Of a stretch of 64,000 bases of DNA, positions 13,829-23,790 are shown piece after piece; the first letter of the stretch is position 1; each line of letters begins with the position of its first letter. A program made the position numbers and the translations under genes. Location: assembly GCF_040958095.1 (NCBI RefSeq), contig NC_091237.1, positions 7,871,576 through 7,935,575 of the forward strand, read 5' to 3'. The stretch comes from Procambarus clarkii. Its lineage: Eukaryota; Arthropoda; Malacostraca; Decapoda; Cambaridae. The notes under the pieces are model-generated. The model did no database searches and was not told the DNA's origin. It worked only from the letters and a program-made list of their open reading frames with translations.

Positions 13829-14519
13829 TGTGACGATAATCTCTTTCAAGAGAGATTGAGCCTGCTCTTCCCTACACATTTACGTCATTCAAGTACAACA
13901 TACTATATTCAAGATACGTCCACCCGTATCGCCAAACGTTTTGCCCAGGAAGCAAAGCATACCTTGCACCACCAGACACACCGGCTCCCGCCCGCCGTCA
14001 ACCAGCAAACTACTCATTCTCCGCCTGCCTGTTCCTGATTGGTTGGTGTGTCGCCGCACCTGCACTCACGCCACCACCTGAGTCGACGTCTGGGCCAGCA
14101 GCACGCCGTACTCCTCAGAATATCCCTGTGCTCCTTGGAGTTGACATCTCTCTATAGTAGACAAAGCTCTGGCTGTCGTGTACTAAGGGAGGTGACAGCT
14201 TGAAGCCAGTATTCTCAGCACCTGATTTGATTTATATTACCTGCACTTTATTGTCTTAGAGTAAATTTTTACTGACATTAATTATTCATGTTTTTTTGTT
14301 TGTTGACTTGTTTTGAATTTTACGTAAGCCAAGAGATTGTCTTTATTCATATCTTGTTTTCTAGAGTAATTAAAATTTCATTGTTTATACTTTGTGTTTT
14401 GTGTCTTCCCATTACCTTACCACAGACAAAAGGGCAAACGATCTTCTTTTTTTTTGTTATGTGATGAGGCCCTGCCCCCAGCTATTGAAACAGCCGAACA
14501 CCAACACTTTACCGTCACA
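13829..14519 (+). repeat. Gypsy 5' LTR
   Basis: 691 bp, TGTGACG...CGTCACA with perfect 7-bp terminal inverted repeats. Nearly identical to 20133-20827. Carries most of the presumed promoter and polyadenylation signals, which I did not resolve. Confidence 0.93.
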
Positions 14520-14524
14520 TTTCA

Positions 14525-14542
14525 TGGGAGCCTGTCCACGGA
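14525..14542 (+). other. Candidate primer-binding site
   Basis: TGGGAGCCTGTCCACGGA starts with the TGG expected opposite a tRNA CCA end, five bases after the LTR. The matching tRNA was not identified. Confidence 0.3.
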
Positions 14543-15422
14543 GCTTCACTCAGGTACTGGTACCAGATCGTAAATTTGTGGTAAGCGTACTTGGCTTTAG
14601 TAAAGCAGCTTTTCACTATTTTCAGTATTCATTTTTTTTCATATGGTGCTGTGTGTATTGTGCATTCCGAGAGTAGCATATGGTGAAGGTGAGACAACTT
14701 TGGATTACGTGGTGACTGTAGGCCTCAGTCATTCTCTTAATTGGTCATCTCTCCCTCCGTGTTATTACTCGTGTTTACAATCTTTTGTCCCTAGGATATT
14801 TCTCATATTTTCGGCAGATCATCATATTGGTACCCTGGTACTGTGGTCTGTCCCGGGTCAAGAGCACCGTCTCAAGATGTCAAGAGCATCAATCTTCTGC
14901 AATCCGACGGTAGGAGGATAAAGAGGGCCATAGTTTCCTCTAGCACGAACTTTAGTTACTGAATTGGGACCTCAGCAGCAGTTCTCGTCACCAGTTGACA
15001 CCTCGCACCCCTACACGTCGGTCAGAGATGATGATATTTACATTGGTAGGGAATTAGCCTTCTTTTTCAGAGCACAAAAGTTCGCTAATTCTGTAAGTAT
15101 CATATTTAATTTCAGTGGGAAAAACTTGCTTATGTCCTATAGACTCGGCAAGGTATGCCTACATTCTTGGACTACCTAATTCACTTTTGAGGCAATTAAC
15201 TGTTTCATTTGTTTTAGAAACTCAGTTTCGCTTGCTTGGTAGGATTTTCTTGCCCTTATCCTCTTACATTGAGTACCGGGTACAAGATTTCCTGCGACCT
15301 TGATTTATTAATCATTTATCACCTTGAAATTAACATTTATTGTTAACGATTCCACAGGATAGGTACCAGTTGCCACGTTGTCCTGTTTCTGACATTCACC
15401 ATATCACAACAGTATATTCGTT
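14543..15422 (+). other. Gypsy 5' leader
   Basis: About 0.9 kb between LTR and gag without a convincing ORF. Short frames here have no Gag-like features. Confidence 0.5.
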
Positions 15423-16690
15423 GTGCATTTATTTGCTAATTTCACCATATTTCGTCTCCAAGCTTCCCGTGCAGATCCAGCAGGTGAAATAGGGACCTTA
15501 AGTCGTGCCAAGAGGACTGAATTACAAACTCTTGCACATGAGTATCAACTAGAAGTTCCCTACAAAGCCAACAAAAATGAACTGCATAACCTGTTATTGG
15601 ATCATTTCTTAGAGGAAGGTAAGATTAACTCTGAGACTCACGAAACTTACTTTATTGCAGATAAATCTGATTTGGCAACCCTGAAACTCAAACTAGAGCT
15701 TGCCAAGATCGAACGAGAACAGCAAAGGGAAGCAGCTGCCATGCAAAAAGAAGCCCTCGAGCAACAAAGGGAAGCAGCTGCCATACGAAAGGAAGAAAAG
15801 GAACGAGAAGCTGCCTTGAGGAAAGAAGAACACGAACGTGAGATCGCAATACTCCGTGAACATGAATAAATACAGCTTGAAACAAAACAACGCCAATTGG
15901 AGATGCAACGCGAGCATGACAAGCAACAAGCAAACTCTGGCTATGGAATGTCGTCAACAAGAATTCGCGTTGGAAACTACACACCTCGCTCAACGCCAGC
16001 AAGCTACCGCCAGTCTTCCTGTCAGTTTTAATATCTCACATGCAAGTAAGTTAATGCCACCATTCGTAGAGACAGAAGTTGATGTATTTTTCACCACCTT
16101 TGAGACCATTGCTAATCAACTTAGTTGGCCTGCCGACCAATGGGCAACCCTTCTCAGAATACATCTCACAGGTAGAGCTGCAGTTACACTCAGTACTTTG
16201 TCGTCTGAGAATGACTACCAGACTCTGAAACAAGCAGTGTTGGAACGCCTACCTTCTCTCCACCGAAAGCTATCGAAGAAAATTCCGTGACCACCTGAAG
16301 GCAAGTACCACTACCTTTCTAGAATTTGCTAATACCAAAAAGAGATATTTTATGAAATGGCTGGAAGCAGCACATGTCTCTACCTTTGCAGAACTCGTCA
16401 ACCTCATGCTAGTTGAAGAATTCTTGAGGCGTGTGCCGTCTCCTGTCCGTTTATATTTAGCAGATAAAGAAGAGACCGACTACCTAAAGTGTGCTAAGTC
16501 GGCTGACACTTACAGCCTCATCCACCGGCTGACACCAGAACCATCCTCCAGTAAGAAGTCTTGGTACAGTTACGAGAAAGTGAGTACCGATCAAGCTGGC
16601 TTCGCAATTGTACTGTAAGTATTGTAGACTCTATGGACATACCATAGATAAATGTGGTAAGTCTCAATACAAAGGTAATACTGAATCAAC
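15423..16690 (+). pseudogene. gag: Gypsy gag (SAP-like N-terminus, coiled coil, capsid, CCHC knuckle), frameshifted
   Basis: Frames in order: LSRAKRTELQTLAHEYQL and a helical block resembling a small SAP-like fold (15500-15600). A Glu/Arg/Gln-rich coiled coil with EQQREAAA repeats (15690-15865) ends in a stop at 15867. A capsid-like segment follows with PPFVETEVDVFFTTFE and LLRIHLTGRAAV (16050-16250). After a frameshift near 16250 comes SYRRKFRDHLK...LEEFLRRVP (SCAN-like), and finally CKYCRLYGHTIDKC (16611-16652), a CX2CX4HX4C nucleic-acid-binding knuckle. At least three breaks are visible. The true start is uncertain because no clear ATG precedes the SAP-like block in frame. Confidence 0.8.
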
Positions 16691-16779
16691 TAAACCCAAA
16701 CAGACTCCTCCTAAGTCCGGTAAGCCTGTGATGAATGTTGGTATTCATGTTAATGATCTTTCTCATTTCAGTAAACACC

Positions 16780-17205
16780 TGTATACTGGAACTGTCTCTA
16801 CCAACGGCTCAAATCCGGAGGGACGTTTCAAACTGAAGATCTTGAGGGACACCAGCGGCTCTACAATCAATTATTTTGAAATCAGCTTGTGCCCAATATC
16901 GCCTACACTGGAGAAACCGTCTTCATCACTGACCTCACTGCTACCACTTCCTTATCCTCTCGCCAGAGTCCACCTGGATTGTCCCTTCGTGACCGGAGAA
17001 GTCCAAGTCGCCGTCAGGGAAAATTCTTTTCCCATGCCTGGAGTGCAACTTCTCCTGGGCAACGACTTGGCAGAAGGCCTGCAACCGACCAACCTGATCG
17101 TCATGGACAAACCCCAGGTGTGTACCTCTGTAATGGATAATCCCATCTTTGAGTATGTTCCAGCAAAGGTTCAAGAGAGTGATGAAGTTTCTCCTCCGGT
17201 TTTAG
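16780..17205 (+). pseudogene. Gypsy aspartic protease, frameshifted
   Basis: LKILRDTSGSTI (about 16838) is the D-T-G active-site region with an extra Ser inside it. The flap and C-terminal part VQLLLGNDLAEGL (about 17045-17085) is the hydrophobic-Leu-Gly motif of retroviral-type proteases. The intervening piece shifts frame around 16890-16950. It is followed directly by the linker to integrase (TRAQAARPQP), not by RT. Confidence 0.75.
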
Positions 17206-18634
17206 GTGACCACCCGTGCACAAGCTGCACGACCACAGCCAGCTGACTCTACTGCTACCGCTGTCCCTCAAGACCCTCAGAAACTACCCCCGAATCTGAC
17301 CAAGTTGGAGTTCCGTAAGTTACAGAGGGAAGATCTTACCTTGACACCATTAATTTTCCAGGCTGAGACTCAACCTGACAGTATTCCTGGGTTCTTCCTG
17401 GAGAACGAGTTGCTCTACCGCAGATATAGACCCAGTAAACTGAAGGAGGAGGACGATTGGGCCAACGTCGAACAACTAGTGATTCCTGCCAGCCTGCGGC
17501 CCACTATTCTACACCTGGCCCACGGAGCACTCTCACACTACGGATTTAACAAGACCTACCATGGAATCCGTCAAGACTACTACTGGCCAGGTATGGAAAA
17601 TAGCGTCAAACAGTACGTCAACAGTGTCATACATGTCAGATGGCAGGTAACCGAACATCTCTATCCCCAGAGCACCACTGACTCACATACAGGTGCCTGC
17701 GGAACCTTTCACAGACTTATTATAGACTGTGTTGGTCCTTTACCTCGGACCAGTTCAGGTAACGCCTATATCCTAACCATCCTGTGTTAACCACCAGATT
17801 CCCCATAACAGTTCCAGTAAAGAACATTACGGCTGCTACGGTTGTGAAACACTTATTGAAGATCTTCACCCAGTATGGATTTCCAAGGGAGGTTCAGAGC
17901 GACTGTGGTACCAACTTCACCAGTGATCTCTTCAAGAGGACACTGGAAGAGTTAAACATCAAACAGGTATTGTCCAGCCCCTATCATCCTGCTTCACAGG
18001 GTTCTCTTGAACGTAGTCATCAGACTATTAAAGCACTCCTGAAGAAGTTTTGCAATGAAACCTCTAAGGATTGGGATAAGCAAATTGATTTGATTATGTG
18101 CATCTATAGAAGTCTTCCCAATGAGTCTCTAGGAGTATCTCCTTATGAGATGCTCTACGGACGTAAGTGCCGTACTCCTCTCAAAGCTTTCAAGACTCTC
18201 TACGTGATGCCACCTTCAGTGAGCATCAGAATGTGCCCCAGTTTCTTCAAAACCTACAACACATTCTAGAGAGGGTACATAATTTTGCCAAAGATAATCT
18301 ATTGAAAGCACAGGAGAGGATGAAGACTCATAACGACCAGACCAGCAAAGTAAGGAAATTTAAACCGGGAGACTTCATACTTGCCTATTTCCCTATCCCA
18401 GGTTCTCCTTTGCAAAACAGGTTTTCAGGACCCTACCGCATCAAGGACTGCAGAAACAACTACAACTACGTTCTAGAGACTCCAGATAGGCGGCGGAAGA
18501 CCCAGTTGTGCCACGTCAACCTCCTGAAGCTATATAACGGTACTCCTCCCACTGTAATGATAACATATTCTTCCTTTAAGAGCCATACATCCCACAGTGA
18601 GAACCTTCCCTGCTTCTCCTCCCGAAAGCACTGA
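17206..18634 (+). pseudogene. Gypsy integrase located upstream of RT
   Basis: Linker TRAQAARPQPADS, then the zinc-binding region with LAHGALSHYGFNKTYHGIRQ and the two Cys in a shifted frame near 17630. Core domain: IIDCVGPLPRTSSG (first Asp, about 17725), VQSDCGTNFTS (second Asp, about 17900), GSLERSHQTIKALL (catalytic Glu, about 18010). C-terminal chromatin/DNA-binding part with FKPGDFILAY and the GPY/F motif RFSGPYRIKD (about 18420). Frameshifts near 17630, 17790 and 18180. The placement before RT is the key oddity. Confidence 0.9.
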
Positions 18635-18689
18635 CACGGAGTCAGCGCTTTCCAATTCGGAAATCCTAACTGATCTTCATAATTATTTT

Positions 18690-19440
18690 CAGGACAATCA
18701 TAGTGCACCTATCATCAAAATCTTCAAAGAACATCAGGAGTTGTTCCGAGATGACCCACAAGTGTAATGTGACCCAGCACGACATCCAACTGCTCCTGAC
18801 ACCCGGCCGATTCGTCAACCCTTCTACCGAATCAGCCCTAGCAAGAAGGAAGTCATGCGTGCTGAGGTGCAGTACCTCTTGGATCATAGACTGGCTACAC
18901 CTTGTGAGTCCCCCTGGGCCTCACCCTGTATCTTGTACCAAAACCCCAAGGTAAGGTTAGACTTTGCACGGACTACCGTAAATTAAATAATGTGACTGTC
19001 AAGGATGCATACCCCTTGCCACGGATAGATGACATCCTTGACGCCATTGGTAATGCCCAGTACTTGTCCCAAGTGGACTTGCTCAAGGGGTATTATCAAG
19101 TGTGTTAACAGAGCGAGCCAAAGAAATATCTGCCTTTATCACTCCCTTTGGACTTTTCAGATATGAACGCCTTCCTTTCGGACTATGTAATGCCCCGGCC
19201 ACCTTTCAGAGAGCTGTCAACCGCGTCATCCAGGGCTTGGATAACACCTACGCCTATTTGGATGATATCGTTGTAGCATCCAACACCTGGAGCGAACATC
19301 TGCTCCAGCTGCAACGACTGTTCGCCAAGCTCCTGACAGCCGGCCTCACCATCAACCTGGGCAAGTCCACATTTGCCAAAGGTAAAGTGCGTTATCTGGG
19401 TCATGTAATAGGGAGTGGCAGCCTAGCTCCGTAAACACAC
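18690..19440 (+). pseudogene. Gypsy reverse transcriptase, frameshifted
   Basis: Across shifting frames: ESPWASPCILVPKPQGKVRL, CTDYRKLNNVTVKDAYPLPR, SQVDLLKGYYQV (motif A, about 19070), then after a frameshift near 19100 ERAKEISAFITPFGLFRYER, FGLCNAPATFQRAVN and TYAYLDDIVVAS with the catalytic YLDD at about 19254-19265, ending GKVRYLGHVIG. All seven RT blocks are represented. Inactive owing to frameshifts. Confidence 0.9.
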
Positions 19441-20055
19441 ACACTCAAGCCATCCAGCATTATCCACAGCCTACCACCAGGAAGCAGCTCCTGCGCTTCC
19501 TTGGTCTTGCCTCCTACTACCGTAGGTTTGTGAAGAATTTTAGTACGGTAGCAACACCATTAATCACTTTAACCAGTCCCAAGCAACGGTATAATTGGAC
19601 CATTCAGCAAACCGTTGCTTTCGAACAACTCAAATTCCTCCTCTGTTCTAATCCTATTCTCGCCTCGCCAGATATCACCAAGCCTTTCATCCTTCATGTC
19701 GACGCCAGTGGTACCGGCATCGGGGTGTCCTGATGCAGCAACGAGGCGAGGAGGTTCTACCTGTCAGCTACTACAGCTACAAGTTGAAACCCCACCAGAG
19801 GAACTACAGGCACTATCGAGAAGGAGCTACTCTCTATCGTCCTGAATCTCCAGCACTTTGCTCCATACCTACAAGGTGCCAGGTCTACCACTATCTTCTC
19901 AGACCACAATCCTCTCCGCTTCTAACATCAAGCCCAATTTAATAACCAACGTCTTCTACGATGAGCTTTATATCTGCAAGATTTCCACCTGGAGATCAGC
20001 TATATCAAGGGTTCTGACAACATCATAGCCGACGCACCTCTCCAGAGTCTATGAA
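19441..20055 (+). pseudogene. Gypsy RNase H, frameshifted, last domain of pol
   Basis: FLGLASYYRRFVKNFSTVAT (connection), then LHVDASGTGIG (first catalytic Asp, about 19695), VSYYSYKLKPHQRNY, a shifted frame with the catalytic Glu region, IFSDHNPL (about 19895) and the terminal ISYIKGSDNIIADA (about 20000). Ends in a stop near 20050, just before the purine tract and LTR, so nothing follows RNase H in this pol. Confidence 0.85.
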
Positions 20056-20120
20056 GTAGAAGCAACTCCAACTATCACTCTACCACATGAAGACGTAACT
20101 TTCTTCCAGAACCGCAGGCT

Positions 20121-20132
20121 TCGGGGGAGAGT
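20121..20132 (+). other. Gypsy polypurine tract
   Basis: TCGGGGGAGAGT abuts the 3' LTR start, as expected for plus-strand priming. Confidence 0.6.
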
Positions 20133-20827
20133 TGTGACGATAATCTCTTTCAAAAGAGATTGAGCCTGCTCTTCCCTACACATTTACGTCATTTCAAGTA
20201 CAACATACTATATTCAAGATACGTCCACCAGTATCGCCAAACGTTTTGCCCTGGAAGCAAAGCGTACCTGTGCAACCACCAGACACACCGGCTCCGCCCG
20301 CGTCAAACCAGCAAACTACTCATTCTCCGCCTGCCTGTTCCTGATTGGCTGGTGTGTCGCCGCACCTGAACTCACGCCACCACCTGAGTCGACGTCTGGG
20401 CCAGCAGCACGCCGTACTCCTCAGAATATCCCTGTGCTCCTTGGAGTTGACATCTCTCTATAGTAGACAAAGCTCTGGCTGTCGTGTACTAAGGGAGGTG
20501 CAGCTTGAAGCCAGTATTCTCAGCACCTGATTTGATTTATATTACCTGCACTTTATTGTCTTAGAGTAAATTTTTACTGACATTAATTATTCATGTTGTT
20601 TTGTTTGTTGACTTGTTTTGAATTTTACGTAAGCCAAGAGATTGTCTTTATTCATATCTTGTTTTCTAGAGTAATTAAAATTTCATTGTTTATACTTTGT
20701 GTTTTGTGTGTCTTCCCATTACCTTACCACAGACAAAAGGGCAAACGAGCTTCTTTTTTTTTTGTTATGTGACGAGGCCCTGCCCCCAGCTATTGAAACA
20801 GCCGAACACCAACGCTTTACCGTCGCA
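20133..20827 (+). repeat. Gypsy 3' LTR
   Basis: 695 bp, TGTGACG...CGTCGCA, the second copy of 13829-14519. The last base step of the inverted repeat has an A to G change. Confidence 0.93.
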
Positions 20828-20831
20828 CATG
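20828..20831. repeat. Target-site duplication (right) of gypsy element
   Basis: CATG, matching 13825-13828. Confidence 0.92.
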
Positions 20832-21284
20832 ACATTTGTGATCAGATATATGTTATCACATATGTGTTCTTGTTGCAAGGTTTCAATGGCGGTTCTCGAA
20901 TCTGTATTTATGATAACATGTTGTCGGTGTTCAGCAAGAGCATGTTCCAAAGCCTTCTGAATGGCTAGCATCTGTTTGTAAAGTCGAACACCCATTTGAG
21001 AGTCTTCAACTATTTACAGAGTTTCCTGCTTTAACTGCAGCTCCGGTTTCTTGTCCCTGCTGGTCTACTAATCCATCTCTGAAGTAAGTGAAGCTGTCGA
21101 ATGCCAAGTTTGCTTCTATATGCATCTGTGCAATGTTACGTAGGAGATGAGGATTTGTCTGGTTATTTTTTCTTTCAAGAACCATAATCTTAAAGTCTGC
21201 TGGCGGAGATTCCCAAAGGGATTGCATAGCAAAGTCTGCATGTATTTCGTCGACACCCTTCTCAGTGACTGTGTTTGTTATATC
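20832..21284 (-). pseudogene. LINE RNase H N-terminal half (part B of a split element)
   Basis: Minus-strand frames read, from 21284 down, MQSLWESPPADFK, then FRDGLVDQQGQETGAA (RNase H opening, with the usual YTDG changed to FRDG), a frameshift near 21000, then KALEHALAEHRQHVIINTDS (Glu and DS catalytic segments) and ICDNIYLIT, stopping at the gypsy boundary. It is collinear with 13166-13828. The RT part upstream is gone: a minisatellite starts at 21285. Confidence 0.85.
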
Positions 21285-21420
21285 GAATGTGTGGCCCACT
21301 GTACACTGTTGTCCAGTTTGTGGTGTGTGGCCCACTGTACACTGTTGTCCAGGTTGTGGTGTGTGGCAAACTGTACACTGTTGTCCAGGTTGTGGTGTTT
21401 GGCCCACTGTTGTGCATTTT
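21285..21420. repeat. 27-bp minisatellite, second locus (4-5 units)
   Basis: Units GTGTGGCCCACTGTACACTG plus TTGTCCAG(T/G)TTGTGGT, the same core as 12125-13165 with a longer linker. It borders the other end of the split LINE. Confidence 0.9.
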
Positions 21421-21499
21421 GGACAACGGTAGGAAAAAAAACATGGAACCTTGGTTTAAACCGGGAAACCACGGTTCCATGGAAAATCATGGAAAACTG

Positions 21500-21604
21500 G
21501 GAGTTTTTCTGGGATCCTCTCGAACGTATGTTCGAACCCTCATCACGACTCTTGTGGATTTGTTCATTTGATGCATCACGCTATTGTGATTTCTGTGTGT
21601 AATG
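21500..21604 (+). repeat. tRNA-like SINE fragment, copy 1
   Basis: Contains GGATCCTCTCGAACGTATGT then a B-box-like GTTCGAACCCTCATCACG and the tail TTGATGCATCACGCTATTGTG. It shares about 90 bp with 21770-21862 at roughly 85-90 percent identity. The A-box side is missing. Confidence 0.6.
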
Positions 21605-21742
21605 AAGTTAGGGCGAAGAGGTAGAACAGCTTATTGACAGAGCCCGGATGTATGGGTGAAATGTGTAAAACCCTGGTTAGTGTCTTGGAGAGACTGCAGG
21701 ATGAGTGTGGTCAGTGGAACTCCCGGTTGCAATTCTTTTTAC
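21605..21742. other. No recognisable feature
   Basis: Short unassigned spacer between the two SINE-like copies. Confidence 0.5.
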
Positions 21743-21865
21743 CATGCCGGAGCAGAGTCGATTAAGGCGCGCCTGGGATCCTCTCGGACGTAGATTCGAA
21801 CCCTCATCACGGCCCTTGTGGATTCGTTCAAATGATGCATCACGCTATTGTGACTTCTGTGTCCA
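21743..21865 (+). mobile_element. tRNA-derived SINE, copy 2
   Basis: The head has an A-box-like GTCGATTAAGGCGC (about 21757) resembling Leu/Ser-type tRNA D-arms, a GGGATCC anticodon-like loop and B-box-like GATTCGAACCCT (about 21795), then a tail shared with 21500-21604. Polymerase III origin is inferred from the spacing of the boxes. Confidence 0.6.
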
Positions 21866-22005
21866 CTGTACCTTTTTGTCCATGTGGGGCCCACTGTACA
21901 TTGTTGTCCAGTGTGGGGGCTAACTGTACACTGGTTGTTCATTGTGTGGTGTGTGGCCCACTGTACACTCGTGTCCATTATGTGGTGTGTGGCCTATTGT
22001 TTCCC
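21862..22005. repeat. Degenerate minisatellite related to the 27-bp unit
   Basis: Four diverged units of GGCCCACTGTACA(C/T)TNNTGTCCA type, directly after SINE copy 2. Confidence 0.8.
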
Positions 22006-22910
22006 TCTCTCTCGCAGTGTTTCCACATTGAGAAAAGTGGTAGGTATACTCCTGTGTCTTCTCTGTGTATAGGGAAATGTGAAAGCTGGATTGGGCTCAT
22101 TGATGTTTACAGTAAGACGTCGGCGATTTTCTTTGTTACGTTTTGTTGGATAGGGAACTGGAAGTTTCGTAAGATTTAGATTATAGTCAGTTAAGACTGG
22201 AGATTTTAATGGTGTTACCGGTGTGTGTAGTGTTTGTGACGCCTTCCTTTTATTCTCATGCGATTGATATACTTCAGAGGGCATGAACGGTTGATGATTT
22301 CGAAACAATATAGTGTTGGGGTATTTATAGGGATTACTTGGTTGCGTGGTGCACAGGGTGGAGGAGTTTTACCATTGTTCTAGCATGGGATATTTTCCTA
22401 GCAGGCATTGTTTTTTATTAATTTAAAGTTTTTTTTTTTTATTTTTAATTTACTTGAATATCAATTTATTATCTTATTATTACTTTAAAAGTGAACAGTA
22501 TTTAAAGTTTTTTTTGTTAGGTGTTTACTTGTACACATAGAGGGGGTTTAATGTACATAACTTATTAATCAAATAATTTGATAATTTTAATAATACACTA
22601 AATAATGTTCTACTGTTTAAAGAGTTAATATTACCATTAATGGGTTTGGACAAAGTAGGTAATGGCCTCAGCTGCTCTGTTGTTATGGTTTGTTTTGGCA
22701 GTGTGAGAGCTGCTCCTTCAACATCAGACTTTGGTTTGCCACATGTGGTCCAGGTTCTGGGACTGTTAATGGCGGCTCTGTAGTCTTTGTTAGAGCAAGC
22801 AAGCATCTGTATATATGTAGGTGTTAAAGCTGTCTGCTATTTCTTCAGTTCATCAAAGATCTCATGGATTACGATTTACCTGCCAACAAGCTACACCGTA
22901 AAAAACTGAC
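22006..22910. other. No recognisable feature
   Basis: AT-rich sequence with T and A runs near 22425-22445. Small frames have no recognisable product. Confidence 0.5.
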
Positions 22911-23084
22911 AATAACATGTAAAACACAGGTGTGACACATGAAATCTGGGCTCTTATAATTAGGAAACTAAGCTTACCCCTTGTTGGGGTATTTCACCTC
23001 TGCTTAACCGAAATGAATCTATCTAACAAGATAGATTCATTTCGGTTAGATTTCATGTGTCACACCTGTTCTTTACATGTTATT
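22911..23084. repeat. Large imperfect palindrome with a nested hairpin
   Basis: The right arm 23029-23084 is continuous. Its complement is split into 23006-23024 (19 bp, perfect, loop AACA) and 22911-22947 (37 bp, two mismatches), separated by a 58-nt insert (22948-23005). The insert itself contains the hairpin TACCCC-TTGTT-GGGGTA (22975-22991). No ORF or flanking transposase was seen. It could be a MITE, a fold-back element or a hairpin RNA precursor. Confidence 0.85.
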
Positions 23085-23329
23085 AGGTCTTCTAAACATA
23101 GGCAATTTATTCAAAACGGATATAAAGTTACTCCCGTTTTAAATGAGTTTACTGTGATGTTTAAAGAGATACGTGTGTTTTTAAAAGAATATATGTTGTG
23201 ATGTCACATATCTCCATTCTCTATAATTCTTTTATGACTAATGAAGGTAAATGAACAACATTTTATGACGGTTACAAGTTAGTATGTTAGTGTTTTATGT
23301 GTCAGTTTTCCGACATCTGGGGTGCCGTG

Positions 23330-23530
23330 TGGTCAGATCTCCAAGGTAGGTTTTAGAGCCAAATGTGCTAGAATTTAGCACATTAGCTCAAAGAGCAACC
23401 TATACCAGTCGCTCCCTACGAATTATCGTCTTCCCTTACTGGGGATTGCAGAGTCGGATGCATGTGTACATTGTGGTGAGGTAGAATCCCAAATACGTGT
23501 TATATTTTTGTCGTCGTTCTGTGGTGTTGG
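23330..23530 (+). pseudogene. LINE C-terminal fragment (Cys/His tail)
   Basis: Across two frames: a region with NLYQSLPTNYRLPLLGIAES then CVHCGEVES, which resembles the C-terminal knuckle region of RNase H or RT LINEs (LPT-x-x-RL, then CxxCG, then E-x-x-x-H/Q). Short and degraded. Confidence 0.4.
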
Positions 23531-23552
23531 TTGACTGGCTGAAAAGTAGTAT

Positions 23553-23790
23553 TAAGAACAAGGTAACTGCAGAAGCCCTATTGGCCCATACGAGGCAACT
23601 CCTATTTATAACCACCCAATCCCACTCATATACATGTCCAGCCCACGTTTGAAACAATCGAGGGACCTCACCTCCACCACGTTAAGCGGTAATTGGTTCC
23701 ACAAATCAACAGCCCTGTTACCGAACCCGTATTTACCAAAGTCTCTCCTCAATCTAAACTTATCCAATTTAAACCCATTGTTTCGTTTTA
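23553..23790 (-). mobile_element. CR1-type LINE 3' end, 5'-truncated
   Basis: Starts at the 3' terminus with AGAACAAGGTAACTGCAGAA, contains the conserved UTR and the C-terminal codons for MSGIGW and LGKYGFGNRAVDLWNQLP in the minus frame. Ends within the C-terminus at about 23790. Confidence 0.88.

Larger units (their letters stand above)
13829..20827 (+). mobile_element. Ty3/gypsy LTR retrotransposon with integrase-before-RT (Gmr1-type) order
   Basis: A 7.0-kb element bounded by LTRs of 691 and 695 bp that begin TGTGACG and end CGTCACA/CGTCGCA, with CATG duplications. Internal order on the plus strand is gag, protease, integrase, RT, RNase H, then a purine tract and 3' LTR. That order is unlike standard gypsy (RT before integrase) and matches the Gmr1 group. 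Every gene has frameshifts or stops, so the copy is inactive. LTRs differ at perhaps 25 positions by eye (not formally aligned), so the insertion is moderately recent. Confidence 0.92.
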
